A stretch of DNA of 64,000 nucleotides from CAYQVW01 sp964421245 (GTDB lineage Bacteria; Margulisbacteria; WOR-1; XYC2-FULL-46-14). Positions within the stretch are counted from its first letter, which is position 1, and the number at the start of each line of letters is the position of its first letter. The notes below the pieces were generated by a model. The model was not told the DNA's origin. It saw only the letters and a program-made list of their open reading frames with translations, and ran no database searches. Of the stretch, positions 7,525 to 16,200 are shown in pieces. The stretch spans positions 65,164 through 129,163 of the forward strand of contig CAYQVW010000003.1 of the NCBI GenBank assembly GCA_964421245.1, read 5' to 3'. Made by a program: the position numbers and the translations under genes.

Positions 7525-7905
7525 TCATTTATATAGCAGAACTGCTACACCACCACAAATTATCAAAGTTCCTATTACATTATATATAGTAATCGGCTCG
7601 CCAAGAATGAACCCTGCCATAATAACTGTAAAAATAAAAGTCATTGATGATAACGGAAAGGCAATGCTTAATTTAAATTGAGATAATATGTAAAACCAGA
7701 CTAGAAATGATACAGCCATCATAAAAATTCCAAGCATTATGGGGAAACTCTGAAGTGATTTGAGAAAAATTGGACCGAGGTCGGAAATTTGCCTAAAGCG
7801 CAATCCACCTAAATGATTTATCCCAAGTTTTAAAATTACCTGGCTAGAACCCAGTAGAAGGGAATAGGCGACAATTAAGGCGATTAATGTTTTCATTATG
7901 GACAC
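7525..7905 (-). CDS. Small DMT-superfamily membrane protein (EamA/SMR-like)
   Basis: 126 aa with four predicted membrane helices (about residues 5-22, 50-70, 76-97 and 104-123), the size of small multidrug resistance proteins and of ArnE/ArnF-like half-transporters. Helix 4 has GEPITIYNVIGTLIICGGV, which is like the GE(P/x)hxxxxhhGhhLIxxGV signature of the drug/metabolite transporter superfamily. The conserved membrane-embedded Glu of EmrE (helix 1) is not seen, so drug export should not be assumed; undecaprenyl-linked sugar flipping is another option. Start is ATG 7905 or ATG 7896 (MKT); no good ribosome binding site separates them. Confidence 0.7.
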   Translation of the reverse strand: MSIMKTLIALIVAYSLLLGSSQVILKLGINHLGGLRFRQISDLGPIFLKSLQSFPIMLGIFMMAVSFLVWFYILSQFKLSIAFPLSSMTFIFTVIMAGFILGEPITIYNVIGTLIICGGVAVLLYK

Positions 7906-7970
7906 AGATTAACACAGATAGGGACACAGGACAACACAGATAGAAAGACAGAATGACACAGAAGGCCCAA
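7906..7970. repeat. ACACAGAT-rich simple repeat in an intergenic spacer
   Basis: Several degenerate units of (GG)ACACAGAT, GACACAGA and AACACAGAT occur between about 7903 and 7962. They lie between divergently transcribed genes. I see no clear promoter in the stretch itself. Confidence 0.6.
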
Positions 7971-8007
7971 GAAAAAAAGTGAAATTTTATTATTTATTTG
8001 GAGATAA

Positions 8008-8895
8008 ATGTATATGGTAATAGGAGAAGGTTATGTTATGAGATCGTCTCTTCCAGTAGCTAAGGGTTCCTTAACCTTTCAAAAAAAAATGGGGGAAGGA
8101 GCTCAGGGACAGGTATGGGCAGTAAACGGTGCGGATAATAGACTTTGGGCGGCTAAATTTGTTTCTCATCTTCGAGCAGATGGTTTAGGTGCTTTTGAAA
8201 GAATGAGAGCGGAGATAAAACTAGAAAATATAAAGAGAGAATCTCGGTTGATAGAATCTTTTGCCGACACGCCCGGCATTGTTAATTGTTATGGGGCTGA
8301 AACAGTCGGTTCTATGATAGATGGTATGACCTATATGCTCATGGATCTTGTTTTAGGAAGATCTCTTTACCATATTGTAAAACAGGATGGAGTTTTAGAG
8401 CCCGAAGTTGCTGCTACTAGAGCTTATCAGGTTGGTTTAGTGCTAAAAAGGATGCATACAAGAGGAATCATCCATGGGGATATTAAGGCGAATGATCTTT
8501 TAGTACAACCAAATAATTTTATGATTATGGTTGATTTTGGTATTGCTGCAATGCTTCTTGAGAATCCTACCATCACAAGTGAAATTGGAACAAAAGAATA
8601 TTTAGCACCCGAGCTTATTAGGGGGGCAAGAACCCCATCGGTTCACACGGACATATATTCATTAGGGATTTTATTGTATTTTATGCTGAAGGGAGTCTTT
8701 CCACATAATCCAGACGTTGATGGTTTTGGTATGAGGAGGAGCAATTATTTTATGCCAATTGATTTTAGTGGGATAGATTCACGCATCGTTAATATTCTTG
8801 AGGATTGTCTTGAAAGAAGTTTCAAAAATCGTCCAGATTCAGCTGAAGTTTTTCTTAATAGATTGGTGGAGAAATTTCCAGACTTACAAGGGTAG
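8008..8895 (+). CDS. Ser/Thr protein kinase-like protein with variant catalytic loop
   Basis: 295 aa, a kinase domain only, with no membrane segment or sensor domain. Visible motifs: Gly loop GEGAQGQVWAV (near residue 30), the ATP-orienting Lys in WAAKFV, a Glu-bearing helix, catalytic loop HGDIKANDLL (near 154), VDFGIAAM (DFG) and LAPEL (APE), then DIYSLGILLYFML. Compared with the usual H-R-D-x-K-x-x-N, the loop reads H-G-D-x-K-x-x-D, so the metal-binding Asn is replaced by Asp. The enzyme may be active, altered or a pseudokinase. Start: GGAG sits five bases before ATG 8008; a second ATG at 8038 also has an AGGAG upstream. No phosphatase or FHA gene is next to it. Its end overlaps rmuC by 12 bases. 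Confidence 0.85.
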   Translation: MYMVIGEGYVMRSSLPVAKGSLTFQKKMGEGAQGQVWAVNGADNRLWAAKFVSHLRADGLGAFERMRAEIKLENIKRESRLIESFADTPGIVNCYGAETVGSMIDGMTYMLMDLVLGRSLYHIVKQDGVLEPEVAATRAYQVGLVLKRMHTRGIIHGDIKANDLLVQPNNFMIMVDFGIAAMLLENPTITSEIGTKEYLAPELIRGARTPSVHTDIYSLGILLYFMLKGVFPHNPDVDGFGMRRSNYFMPIDFSGIDSRIVNILEDCLERSFKNRPDSAEVFLNRLVEKFPDLQG

Positions 8896-9942
8896 TGCCT
8901 GAGTCTCTTTTTCTTCGAGTGATTCTAATTTTGTACCAAACTTATTTAAACGCTTGTCGGTATTTTCATAAGCAGCGTTGATATTTTTAATATGTGTTCC
9001 GACTTTTCCAAAGTCATCAGTTATTTTGCTAAAATCTCCGGCTAATCGAGCGAGATTCTTTAAGATGTCATGCGCCTGTTCTTCTATCTTCATTCCTCGA
9101 AGACCTAGTAAAATGGTTTGTAGGTAGGCATAGAATGAATTCGGTGATACAGGGAGAACTTTTTTAGAGATGGCATATTGAAAAATTCCTTTTTCTTCGT
9201 CCAGGTTTTCATCTTTAATTATGGTTTCATAATAAACATTCTCGGCCGGGATATACATCAAAGCGAAATCAAAAGTTCCTTCGTCGGGAAGAATGTATTT
9301 ATTGCGAATTGCATCAACATGTTTTTTTACATCGCGCACAAACTGTTTTTTAGCAGCAATTTTCTTTTGTTCATTATCCGAGGCCATAATCTTTTTAAAG
9401 TTTTCCAATGGAAATTTAGAATCAACCGGAACCATCCCTTCTTTAAGAATAATTACTGCATCAACTGCTTCGCGACTTTTAAAATAGTGTTGAAGTTTAT
9501 AGCGAGAAGGGGGTAGGACCTGTTTTAATAAATCAGATAAAAACAATTCTCCCATTCCACCGCGAATTTTTGGAGAACGTAGAATGTCTTGCAATGAAGA
9601 AATATCTTTTCCGATTTCCTGTACTCTTTTTGACCCTTCATTTACTTCCGCTAATTTTTGTCTTACATCCCCAATTACTTTGGCGGCGTTATCAAGTCTA
9701 GAGTTTAGGTCTGTATTAACTTTTTGAAAGGTGGTTTGGTTGTCGGAATAGAGTTTATTTACCTGTTCTGTAATTTGTCCAAGTTGGGTTACAAATTGAT
9801 TTCTCATTCCTTCCACTTGTTGCTGGATTAGCTGGGTAGAGTTATCGTCTTTTGGTTTTTGTCCTAGGGAATTTAACTTTATTGCTAGAAAAACAACCGA
9901 AGAGATAGTTATCAGTGAAAGTAGAATAAGAGTGATTTCCAT
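8884..9942 (-). CDS. rmuC: DNA recombination protein RmuC family
   Basis: 352 aa, typical RmuC layout. There is a single N-terminal membrane helix (residues 3-22), then a coiled coil of about 100 residues (QVEGMRNQFVTQLGQITEQV and following), then the conserved core IRGGMGELFLSDLLKQVLPPSRY, the DAVI..PVDSKFPLENF strand that resembles a nuclease-fold core, and FALMYIPAENVYYETI. RmuC limits inversions at short inverted repeats in E. coli, which is of interest given the many palindromes here (inference only). Transcribed away from the ribosomal cluster, with an extended -10 nine bases before the ATG. Confidence 0.92.
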   Translation of the reverse strand: MEITLILLSLITISSVVFLAIKLNSLGQKPKDDNSTQLIQQQVEGMRNQFVTQLGQITEQVNKLYSDNQTTFQKVNTDLNSRLDNAAKVIGDVRQKLAEVNEGSKRVQEIGKDISSLQDILRSPKIRGGMGELFLSDLLKQVLPPSRYKLQHYFKSREAVDAVIILKEGMVPVDSKFPLENFKKIMASDNEQKKIAAKKQFVRDVKKHVDAIRNKYILPDEGTFDFALMYIPAENVYYETIIKDENLDEEKGIFQYAISKKVLPVSPNSFYAYLQTILLGLRGMKIEEQAHDILKNLARLAGDFSKITDDFGKVGTHIKNINAAYENTDKRLNKFGTKLESLEEKETQALPL

Positions 9943-9951
9943 AGTGAATTA

Positions 9952-9957
9952 ATTATA
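9952..9957 (-). promoter_or_regulatory. Extended -10 of rmuC
   Basis: On the minus strand TGT-TATAAT lies nine bases before ATG 9942, with no Shine-Dalgarno site between. Confidence 0.5.
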
Positions 9958-9987
9958 ACACAAGTAAATAAATATCCAAGATCCCTC

Positions 9988-10016
9988 TTGACACCCCTCT
10001 ATATATAATGTACTAT
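9988..10016 (+). promoter_or_regulatory. Main promoter of the ribosomal supercluster
   Basis: TTGACA (9988-9993), 17-nt spacer, TACTAT (10011-10016); TATAAT also occurs at 10004-10009 but is too close to the -35. It is the only consensus -35 with correct spacing that I find ahead of the cluster. It leaves a leader of about 105 nt before rpmG. Confidence 0.65.
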
Positions 10017-10061
10017 TATAAGACCAACATCAAAGTAAGGTTGTAGCAAGCCTTCTCTTTG

Positions 10062-10089
10062 CCAAAATTTTTGAATAGAAAAGTTTTGG
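10062..10089 (+). promoter_or_regulatory. Leader hairpin ahead of rpmG
   Basis: CCAAAATTTTT (10062-10072) and AAAAGTTTTGG (10079-10089) form an 11-bp stem with one G-U pair and a six-base loop. The next bases are G-rich rather than a U run, so attenuation or mRNA stability is more likely than simple termination. Confidence 0.4.
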
Positions 10090-10128
10090 GAGGGGGAAGT
10101 TTGTGTTTTTTGGGGGTTTTTTTGTTTT

Positions 10129-10290
10129 ATGGCTGACAATAGAGAAATAATTATTTTGGAATGTCCAGAATGTAAGCGTAAGAACTATGCTAGCACCAAA
10201 GATAAAAGAAATAACCCAAAACGTATGGAATTGAAGAAGTACTGTGGTCAATGTAGAAAGCACACCAAGCACAAAGAAACAAAGAAGTAG
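10129..10290 (+). CDS. rpmG: 50S ribosomal protein L33
   Basis: 53 aa, starting ATG 10129. Sequence MADNREIIILECPECKRKNY... ending HTKHKETKK. The family pattern is clear, with two CxxC pairs (CPEC, CGQC) that make this the zinc-binding (C+) form. It is followed 13 bases later by tRNA-Trp and then secE-nusG, the usual bacterial arrangement. No strong Shine-Dalgarno is seen; the upstream run is T-rich with a GGGGG at 10112-10116. Confidence 0.93.
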   Translation: MADNREIIILECPECKRKNYASTKDKRNNPKRMELKKYCGQCRKHTKHKETKK

Positions 10291-10303
10291 TGATTAGTTA
10301 TGA

Positions 10304-10377
10304 GGGCGAGTAGCTCAAATGGCTAGAGCACCGGTCTCCAAAACCGGGGGTTAGGGGTTCAACTCCTCTCTCGCCCG
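10304..10377 (+). tRNA. tRNA-Trp (anticodon CCA)
   Basis: 74 nt. Acceptor arms GGGCGAG (10304-10310) and CTCGCCC (10370-10376) pair fully. D stem GCTC/GAGC. Anticodon stem CCGGT.../...ACCGG around loop CTCCAAA, anticodon CCA. T arm AGGGG-TTCAACT-CCTCT with one G-U pair. Discriminator base G, and 3' CCA is not encoded. It lies between rpmG and secE, as in many bacteria. Confidence 0.95.
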
Positions 10378-10386
10378 AGGTTTTTT

Positions 10387-10578
10387 ATGATAAAAAAGAT
10401 TACTAATTATTTGAAGGAGACCCGAGCGGAAGTTTACAAGGTCGCATGGCCTGGTAGAAAGTACGTAACTTCTGCAACAGTTGTAATTATAATAGTTAGT
10501 TTAGTAATCGGAATGTTCGTAATGTTGATGGATCTTGCGTTTGCAAGAATAATGATGACTCTAACACAGGTATTTTAA
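10387..10578 (+). CDS. secE: Preprotein translocase subunit SecE
   Basis: 63 aa, the short single-helix form. The conserved amphipathic segment (YLKETRAEVYKVAWPGRKYV) is followed by one membrane helix at about residues 29-50. It clamps SecY in the inner membrane. The stop codon overlaps the nusG start (TAATG), which indicates translational coupling. Confidence 0.95.
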   Translation: MIKKITNYLKETRAEVYKVAWPGRKYVTSATVVIIIVSLVIGMFVMLMDLAFARIMMTLTQVF

Positions 10579-11234
10579 TGGAAGAAGAAAAAAAACAAGA
10601 GCAGCCGATTGAGGAAGAGAAAGAAGGGGCAGGTCGCGAGCTGTCCGTACCTGAAGAGATCAAGGAAGAGCCTAAGGCAGAAGAAGTAAAGAAGCCAGAG
10701 ATTAAAGGGGAAATGCGTTGGTATGTTATTTCAACTTATTCTGGTTCTGAAGAAAAAGTGCTCGAAGCACTTAAGCAGACAATCGAAATGTTGCATTTGA
10801 AGGATGTTGTTGCACAAATCCTTATTCCTGAAGAAGAGATTGTCGAGTTAAAGGGAAGAAAGAGGATAGAGAAGAAGAGAAAGATGTTTCCAGGATATGT
10901 TTTTTTGGAAATGATCTTAACCGATGAAACTTGGTACGCAATAGGACAGACACCAGGAGTTTCAAGATTCATCGGAACCAAGGTTAAACCGACACCTGTT
11001 TCTGGACGTGAGATGCAAAGGGTCTTGAAACAGATTGGTGCAAAAGAAGAAAAGCTAGAGATTGCGTTTAAGAAAGGGGAGACAGTTAGGGTTGTTTCTG
11101 GTCCATTTAGGGGTTATACCGGAATAATTGACGAGATAAATCCTGATAAAGAAAAATTAAAGGTTCTAATTAATATTTTTGGCCGAGACACCCCGGTAGA
11201 AGTTAATTTTGAACATGCGGAGAAAATAATTTAA
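10578..11234 (+). CDS. nusG: Transcription termination/antitermination factor NusG, with acidic N-terminal extension
   Basis: 218 aa; the NGN domain starts at about residue 46 (MRWYVISTYSGSEEKV), includes KRKMFPGYVFLEM, and is followed by the KOW domain (GETVRVVSGPFRGYTGII, about residue 165). NusG links RNA polymerase to Rho or ribosomal protein S10. The first 45 residues are a Glu/Lys-rich, probably disordered extension absent from most NusG proteins. Residues 17-25 (GAGRELSVP) of it come from a palindromic repeat element. An in-frame ATG at the NGN domain (MRWY) has no strong ribosome site, so the longer start overlapping secE is preferred. Confidence 0.95.
   Translation: MEEEKKQEQPIEEEKEGAGRELSVPEEIKEEPKAEEVKKPEIKGEMRWYVISTYSGSEEKVLEALKQTIEMLHLKDVVAQILIPEEEIVELKGRKRIEKKRKMFPGYVFLEMILTDETWYAIGQTPGVSRFIGTKVKPTPVSGREMQRVLKQIGAKEEKLEIAFKKGETVRVVSGPFRGYTGIIDEINPDKEKLKVLINIFGRDTPVEVNFEHAEKII
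10626..10653 (+). repeat. Palindromic element, copy 2 (in nusG)
   Basis: GGGGCAGGTCGCGAGCTGTC, then CGTACCTG; a slightly imperfect palindrome. Read in frame as GAGRELSVP, the same frame as the other coding copies. Confidence 0.8.
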
Positions 11235-11235
11235 A

Positions 11236-11679
11236 ATGCCACCAAAAAAGAAAAAGAAGAAAAAAGAAGTTATTACGCTGATTAAGTTGCAGATTCCAGC
11301 TGGGAAGGCTAATCCTGCACCTCCAATCGGTCCGGCTTTAGGTCAACATGGGATCAATATAATGGAATTCTGTAAGGCCTATAATGCTGCCACTAAAGAT
11401 AAGGCCGGAATGATAGTTCCGGTTGAAATCTCGGTTTACAAGGATCGTTCTTTTGATTTTATTCTAAAAACTCCTCCAGCTGCTGCTCTAATTCTAAAAT
11501 ACGCTAAGATCGAAAAAGGTTCTGGAACTCCAAACAAGGAAAAAGTTGGGAAAATAAATAAAAAGCAATTAGAAGAAATTGCTAAAATTAAAATGCCGGA
11601 CTTAAATGCAAACGATATTCCAGCAGCGATGAAGATCGTTGCCGGTACTGCGAGAAATATGGGAGTAACAATAGAGTAA
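11236..11679 (+). CDS. rplK: 50S ribosomal protein L11
   Basis: 147 aa. Contains the hallmark PAGKANPAPPIGPALGQHGI near residue 22 and the C-terminal rRNA-binding domain with GTARNMGVTIE. Forms the stalk base with L10/L12. The N-terminus is a Lys run (MPPKKKKKKK), longer than usual. It starts one base after the nusG stop. Confidence 0.97.
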   Translation: MPPKKKKKKKEVITLIKLQIPAGKANPAPPIGPALGQHGINIMEFCKAYNAATKDKAGMIVPVEISVYKDRSFDFILKTPPAAALILKYAKIEKGSGTPNKEKVGKINKKQLEEIAKIKMPDLNANDIPAAMKIVAGTARNMGVTIE

Positions 11680-12368
11680 TGGGCAATAAGATTAAAGAAA
11701 AAAAGAAATTAGTTGATCGTAATAAGAATTATGTTCCGGTTGAAGCAATCAAATTAATGAAAGAGGCTTCTTTTGCTAAATTTGATGAAGGGGTTGATCT
11801 TGCATTAAAGCTTAACGTAATTTTGAAAAAAGGGACCGCCCCGGTGCGCGGAGTAGTGGATCTTCCTCATGGTTCTGGAAAGAAGATTAAAATAGCAGTC
11901 ATCTGTTCTGATTCATTAGCAGCTGAGGCAAAAGAGGCGGGTGCTGATGTTGTTGGATCAGAAGATTTGATCAAAAAAATCGAAAAAGGATTTTTAGATT
12001 TTAATCTTTTAATCGCAACCCCAGATATGATGGGAAAAGTTGGAAAGCTTGGAAAGGTACTTGGAAAACGTGGTTTGATGCCTAACCCAAAGAGTCAAAC
12101 AGTAACCAAGGATATTAAAGAGACTGTTTCTGGTTTCAAGAAGGGTAAAGCTGAATTTAAAATGGATAAGGGTGGAGCGCTTCACCTATTAATAGGTAAG
12201 AAGTCTTTTAACGATGATCAATTGCTTGAGAACCTAAAAGTCTCTTTGAATGCGGTTCAACAGGCAAAGCCTTCTAATGTGAAGGGCGTTTTCATTAAAA
12301 GAGGAACGATTTCGTCGACAATGGGACCTGGGATTAGGTTAGAGCTTAGTTCCTTGATTGAGGTGTAG
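11679..12368 (+). CDS. rplA: 50S ribosomal protein L1
   Basis: 229 aa. Signature KRGLMPNPKSQTVT near residue 128, and the RGVVDLPHGSG strand. It binds 23S rRNA at the L1 stalk and in many bacteria also represses its own mRNA. Start overlaps the rplK stop by one base (TAATG). Confidence 0.97.
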   Translation: MGNKIKEKKKLVDRNKNYVPVEAIKLMKEASFAKFDEGVDLALKLNVILKKGTAPVRGVVDLPHGSGKKIKIAVICSDSLAAEAKEAGADVVGSEDLIKKIEKGFLDFNLLIATPDMMGKVGKLGKVLGKRGLMPNPKSQTVTKDIKETVSGFKKGKAEFKMDKGGALHLLIGKKSFNDDQLLENLKVSLNAVQQAKPSNVKGVFIKRGTISSTMGPGIRLELSSLIEV

Positions 12369-12369
12369 T

Positions 12370-12906
12370 ATGCCAGGAAGAGTAGAAGTTAGACCGGAAA
12401 AAGTTAAATCTGTTGATTCTGTAAAAGAGATCGTAAAAGGATCTCAGAGTATTATTTTAACCGATTACAAGGGAATGACCGTTAAGCAGATAACTGAGTT
12501 GCGCCGTGCGGTTAGGGAGAATGGCGCTTCATACAGGGTTATCAAAAACAGTGTTTCTGTAAGAGGATTACCAAAAGAGGCCAAATTAGCCGAACAGCTA
12601 AAGGGTCCAGTTGCAATTCTTTTTTCTGGTGATGAAGTTGTTGAACCAGCAAAACATTTAGTTGAATTTGCCAAAGAAAATGAAAAGCCAAAGATTCTTG
12701 GCGGAATTCTTGATGGTAACTATATAGATGAAAGGGGGATTGTTGCTTTATCCAAGCTTCCAACCAGACAAGAATTGTTGGCAAAGACTGTTCAGTGTCT
12801 AAATGGACCGATGTATGGATTGGTAAATGTTTGGGCTGGGGTACTTAGAAAGTTTGTTTATGCTTGTAATTCATTAAAGGAGGTGAGAGAAAATGGCAAA
12901 GGTTGA
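12370..12906 (+). CDS. rplJ: 50S ribosomal protein L10
   Basis: 178 aa from ATG 12370 (MPGRVEVRPEK), chosen because GAGGTG sits four bases upstream; a TTG at 12358 is in frame but lies inside rplA. The N-terminal rRNA-binding part has IILTDYKGMTVKQITELR and YRVIKNSV; the C-terminal helix binds L12 dimers. It overlaps the start of rplL by 14 bases. Confidence 0.95.
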   Translation: MPGRVEVRPEKVKSVDSVKEIVKGSQSIILTDYKGMTVKQITELRRAVRENGASYRVIKNSVSVRGLPKEAKLAEQLKGPVAILFSGDEVVEPAKHLVEFAKENEKPKILGGILDGNYIDERGIVALSKLPTRQELLAKTVQCLNGPMYGLVNVWAGVLRKFVYACNSLKEVRENGKG

Positions 12907-13267
12907 AGAAATTTTGACACAAGTTGGAGAATTGACGGTTCTTGAGTTAGCGGATTTGGTTAAGCAGTTTGAAGAAAAATTCGGAGTATCTGCAGCAGCA
13001 CCGGTTATGGCAATGGCTGGAGGCGCCGCAGGAGCTGGGGCAGCAGAAGAGGCTCAAGACGAGTTTGATGTAATTTTAGCAGATACCGGAGCAAAGAAAA
13101 TTCAAGTATTAAAAGTAGTACGTGAATTGACCGGTCTTGGACTTAAAGAAGCAAAAGCGTTGGTAGATTCTGCACCAAAGCCTGTTAAGGAAAAGATTAA
13201 GAAAGAAGAGGCTGAAGAAGCCAAGAAAAAATTAGAGGCTGAAGGGGCAAAGGTAGAAATTAAATAA
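12893..13267 (+). CDS. rplL: 50S ribosomal protein L7/L12
   Basis: 124 aa. N-terminal dimerisation domain, Ala/Gly-rich hinge at about 42-56, and C-terminal factor-binding domain (KIQVLKVVRELTGLGLKEAK). An AAAGGAGGTGAGAGA sequence before ATG 12893 is among the strongest ribosome binding sites in the window, which suits the multi-copy need for this protein. Confidence 0.97.
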   Translation: MAKVEEILTQVGELTVLELADLVKQFEEKFGVSAAAPVMAMAGGAAGAGAAEEAQDEFDVILADTGAKKIQVLKVVRELTGLGLKEAKALVDSAPKPVKEKIKKEEAEEAKKKLEAEGAKVEIK

Positions 13268-13269
13268 AC

Positions 13270-16200
13270 ATGATAAAAAGACAAAATTTGTATAAAGAAG
13301 GGGATCAGAATAAGGTTTCTCCACCAGACTTTTTGGAGATGCAACTTAATTCTTTCGATTGGTTTCGTGAAAAAGGATTGAGTATTGAGCTTAAAGGTGT
13401 TTCTCCGATAAAGAGTTATGATGGAAAATATGAGTTATATTTCACTGGTAAGGTGAAATTCGGAAAACCCAAATATCCTGTTCGCGAGTGTTTGATTAGA
13501 GAGATTACGCATGCTACTCCAATTAATGCGGAGATCAAGTTGGTTAACAAAGAGACCAAGGAGATCAAGGTTCAAGAAGTATTTCTCTGCGATCTTCCTC
13601 TTATGACAAATCGAGGTACTTTTATTATCAACGGGGCGGAGCGGGTTATTGTAAGTCAATTAACTCGATCACCCGGGGTTTATTTTAAAAAGAGTAAACG
13701 TATTGAGAAATTAAAACGAACTCTTTACTATGCTTCAATTATTCCAGATCGTGGAGCATGGCTAGAAGTTGAAACCGATGCCCACCTTTCAGTATTTGCC
13801 CGTATCAATAAAACCAGAAAAATTGGTATTACGACCTTCCTTTGTGCTATAGGTGCCACAGAAAAAGAAATTCTTGAGGCACTATCTGAGGGAGAGTTTC
13901 GTAAGAGGACTTTAAAAGAGAGTCCAATAATTTCCAAAGAGGATGCATTGATCGAAATCTATAAAAAGATGCGTCCTGGAGATCCTGCTACCTATGAAGG
14001 AGCTCGACTTTACCTAAACAATCTTTTCTTTAATCCTCGCCGTTATGATTTATCAAAGGTTGGACGTTATAAGATGAATCGCAAGCTTGGAATTAACCTA
14101 GAAATCGACCAACTCGTTTTAACCAAGAAAGATATTTTAGGAATAGTAAAGTATTTGGTTTCTCTTCATGCGGGAGAAGGGTTAACCGATGATATTGATC
14201 ATTTGGGTAACCGAAGAATCAGATCAGTTGGAGAATTATTAACTCGCAGCTTTAGAATTGGATTAACCAGGATTGAGCGTTTGGTTAAAGAGGCTATGCT
14301 TACAAAAGCAACACCTGGTGTTACCCCTCAAGCCTTATTAAATGTTAGACCGATGGCAGCAGTTATTAAAGAATTCTTTGGATCTTCACAGCTTTCTCAA
14401 TTTATGGATCAGACCAATCCTTTAGCTGAAATCACTCATAAACGTAGATTATCAGCCCTTGGACCTGGTGGATTAACTCGAGAGAGAGCAGGTTTTGAAG
14501 TTCGTGATATCCATCCAAGTCACTACGGTAGAGTTTGCCCGATCGAGACTCCGGAAGGACCAAATGCTGGTTTGATCGGATCACTCGCTACTCACGCCAA
14601 AATTAATGAATTTGGTTTTATTGAAACGCCATATTATAAGGTAGAAAAAGGAAAGGCTACTAAGAATAAACTTGTTTATTTAACTGCAGATATAGAAGAT
14701 CTTTACAAAATTGCTTCTTGCGATACTCGTCTTAATAAGAACAATATGATAACAGATGACCAAGTTCCTGTTCGATATAAGAGAGAATTTATGTTTGCAA
14801 GAGCAAAAGAGATTGATTATATAAGTATTGTACCGGAGCAAGTAGTTGGTGTATCAACTGCTATGATTCCGTTTTTGGAACATGATGATGCTAACCGAGC
14901 TCTTATGGGTGCAAACATGCAACGTCAATCTGTTCCTTTGCTTGTTCCAGAGGCACCTTTTGTTGGTACCGGTCTTGAGAAAAAGGTTGCAGAGGATTCA
15001 AGAAGCTTGGTTACAGCTCAATCCTCTGGAACGGTTAGCAAGGTTACCTCTGAAGAAGTTATTGTTAATAATACTTCTGGCAAGAAAGATAAATATGATC
15101 TAATTAAATTCTCCCGTTCTAACCAAAACACTCTTGTGCACGAAAGACCAAGAGTTAAAGTTGGGCAAAAAGTTAAGAAGGGTGAGCTTATTGCTGATGG
15201 ATCGGCTACCGATGGTGGGGAATTAGCATTAGGTAAGAATATTTTAGTCACATTTATGCCTTGGGAAGGGTATAACTATGAAGATGCTATTTTATTATCA
15301 GAAAAACTCGTTCGTGAAGACACTTTTACTTCTGTTCACGTTGAGCGTTATGAGGTTGAAGTACGTTCAACCAAACTTGGAATGGAAGAGATTACTCGCG
15401 AAATTCCAAACGTTGGTGAAGAGGCTTTAAAAAATCTTAACGAACGTGGAATTATTCATCCAGGTACAGAAGTTAAGCCTGGAGACGTTTTGGTTGGTAA
15501 GGTTACTCCAAAGGGAGAGACCGAGCTTCCAGCAGAGGAAAAACTTTTAAGAGCTATTTTTGGAGATAAGGCTCGTGATATGCGAGATACATCCCTGAAG
15601 GTTCCATCCGGTGATTCTGGAAAGGTTATCAATGTTCGTGTCTTTTCTCGTGAAAAGGGTGACGAGCTTTCTCCAGGTGTTCATGAGCTAGTTCGAGTTT
15701 ATATTGGTCAGATTAGAAAAGTAAGTATTGGAGATAAACTGGCTGGACGTCATGGTAACAAAGGAGTAGTTTCTAGAATATTAAAAGAAGAAGATATGCC
15801 TTATCTTCCAGATGGAACTCCAGTCGATGTTGTTTTAAATCCACTTGGTGTTCCTTCTCGTATGAATATTGGACAGATTTTTGAGTTATTACTTGGATTT
15901 GCTGCAAGTCAATTGGGACATTACTATGAAGTCCCTCCATTCGATGAGATCAGTTGTGGTGAATCTTCTGAGCAATTTGTTACAAAACAACTTGGATTGA
16001 TTAAACATGATTGGTGTGATGAGAGTGGGAAAATCCAATTAAGAGATGGTCGTAATGGTGAGAAATTCGAAAGAAAAGTTGCAGTAGGCTACATGTACTT
16101 ATTAAAACTAATTCACTTGGTAGACGATAAGATGCATGCCAGGTCAACTGGTCCATATTCTTTAATCACTCAGCAGCCACTTGGTGGTAAGGCTCAATTC

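Noticed and set aside
10030..10272. 80-aa ORF on the minus strand opposite rpmG
   Set aside because: It is antisense to the leader and rpmG; the plus strand encodes a clear L33.
12358..12369. TTG start for L10
   Set aside because: It falls inside rplA with no suitable ribosome site; ATG 12370 has GAGGTG upstream and fits the family N-terminus.
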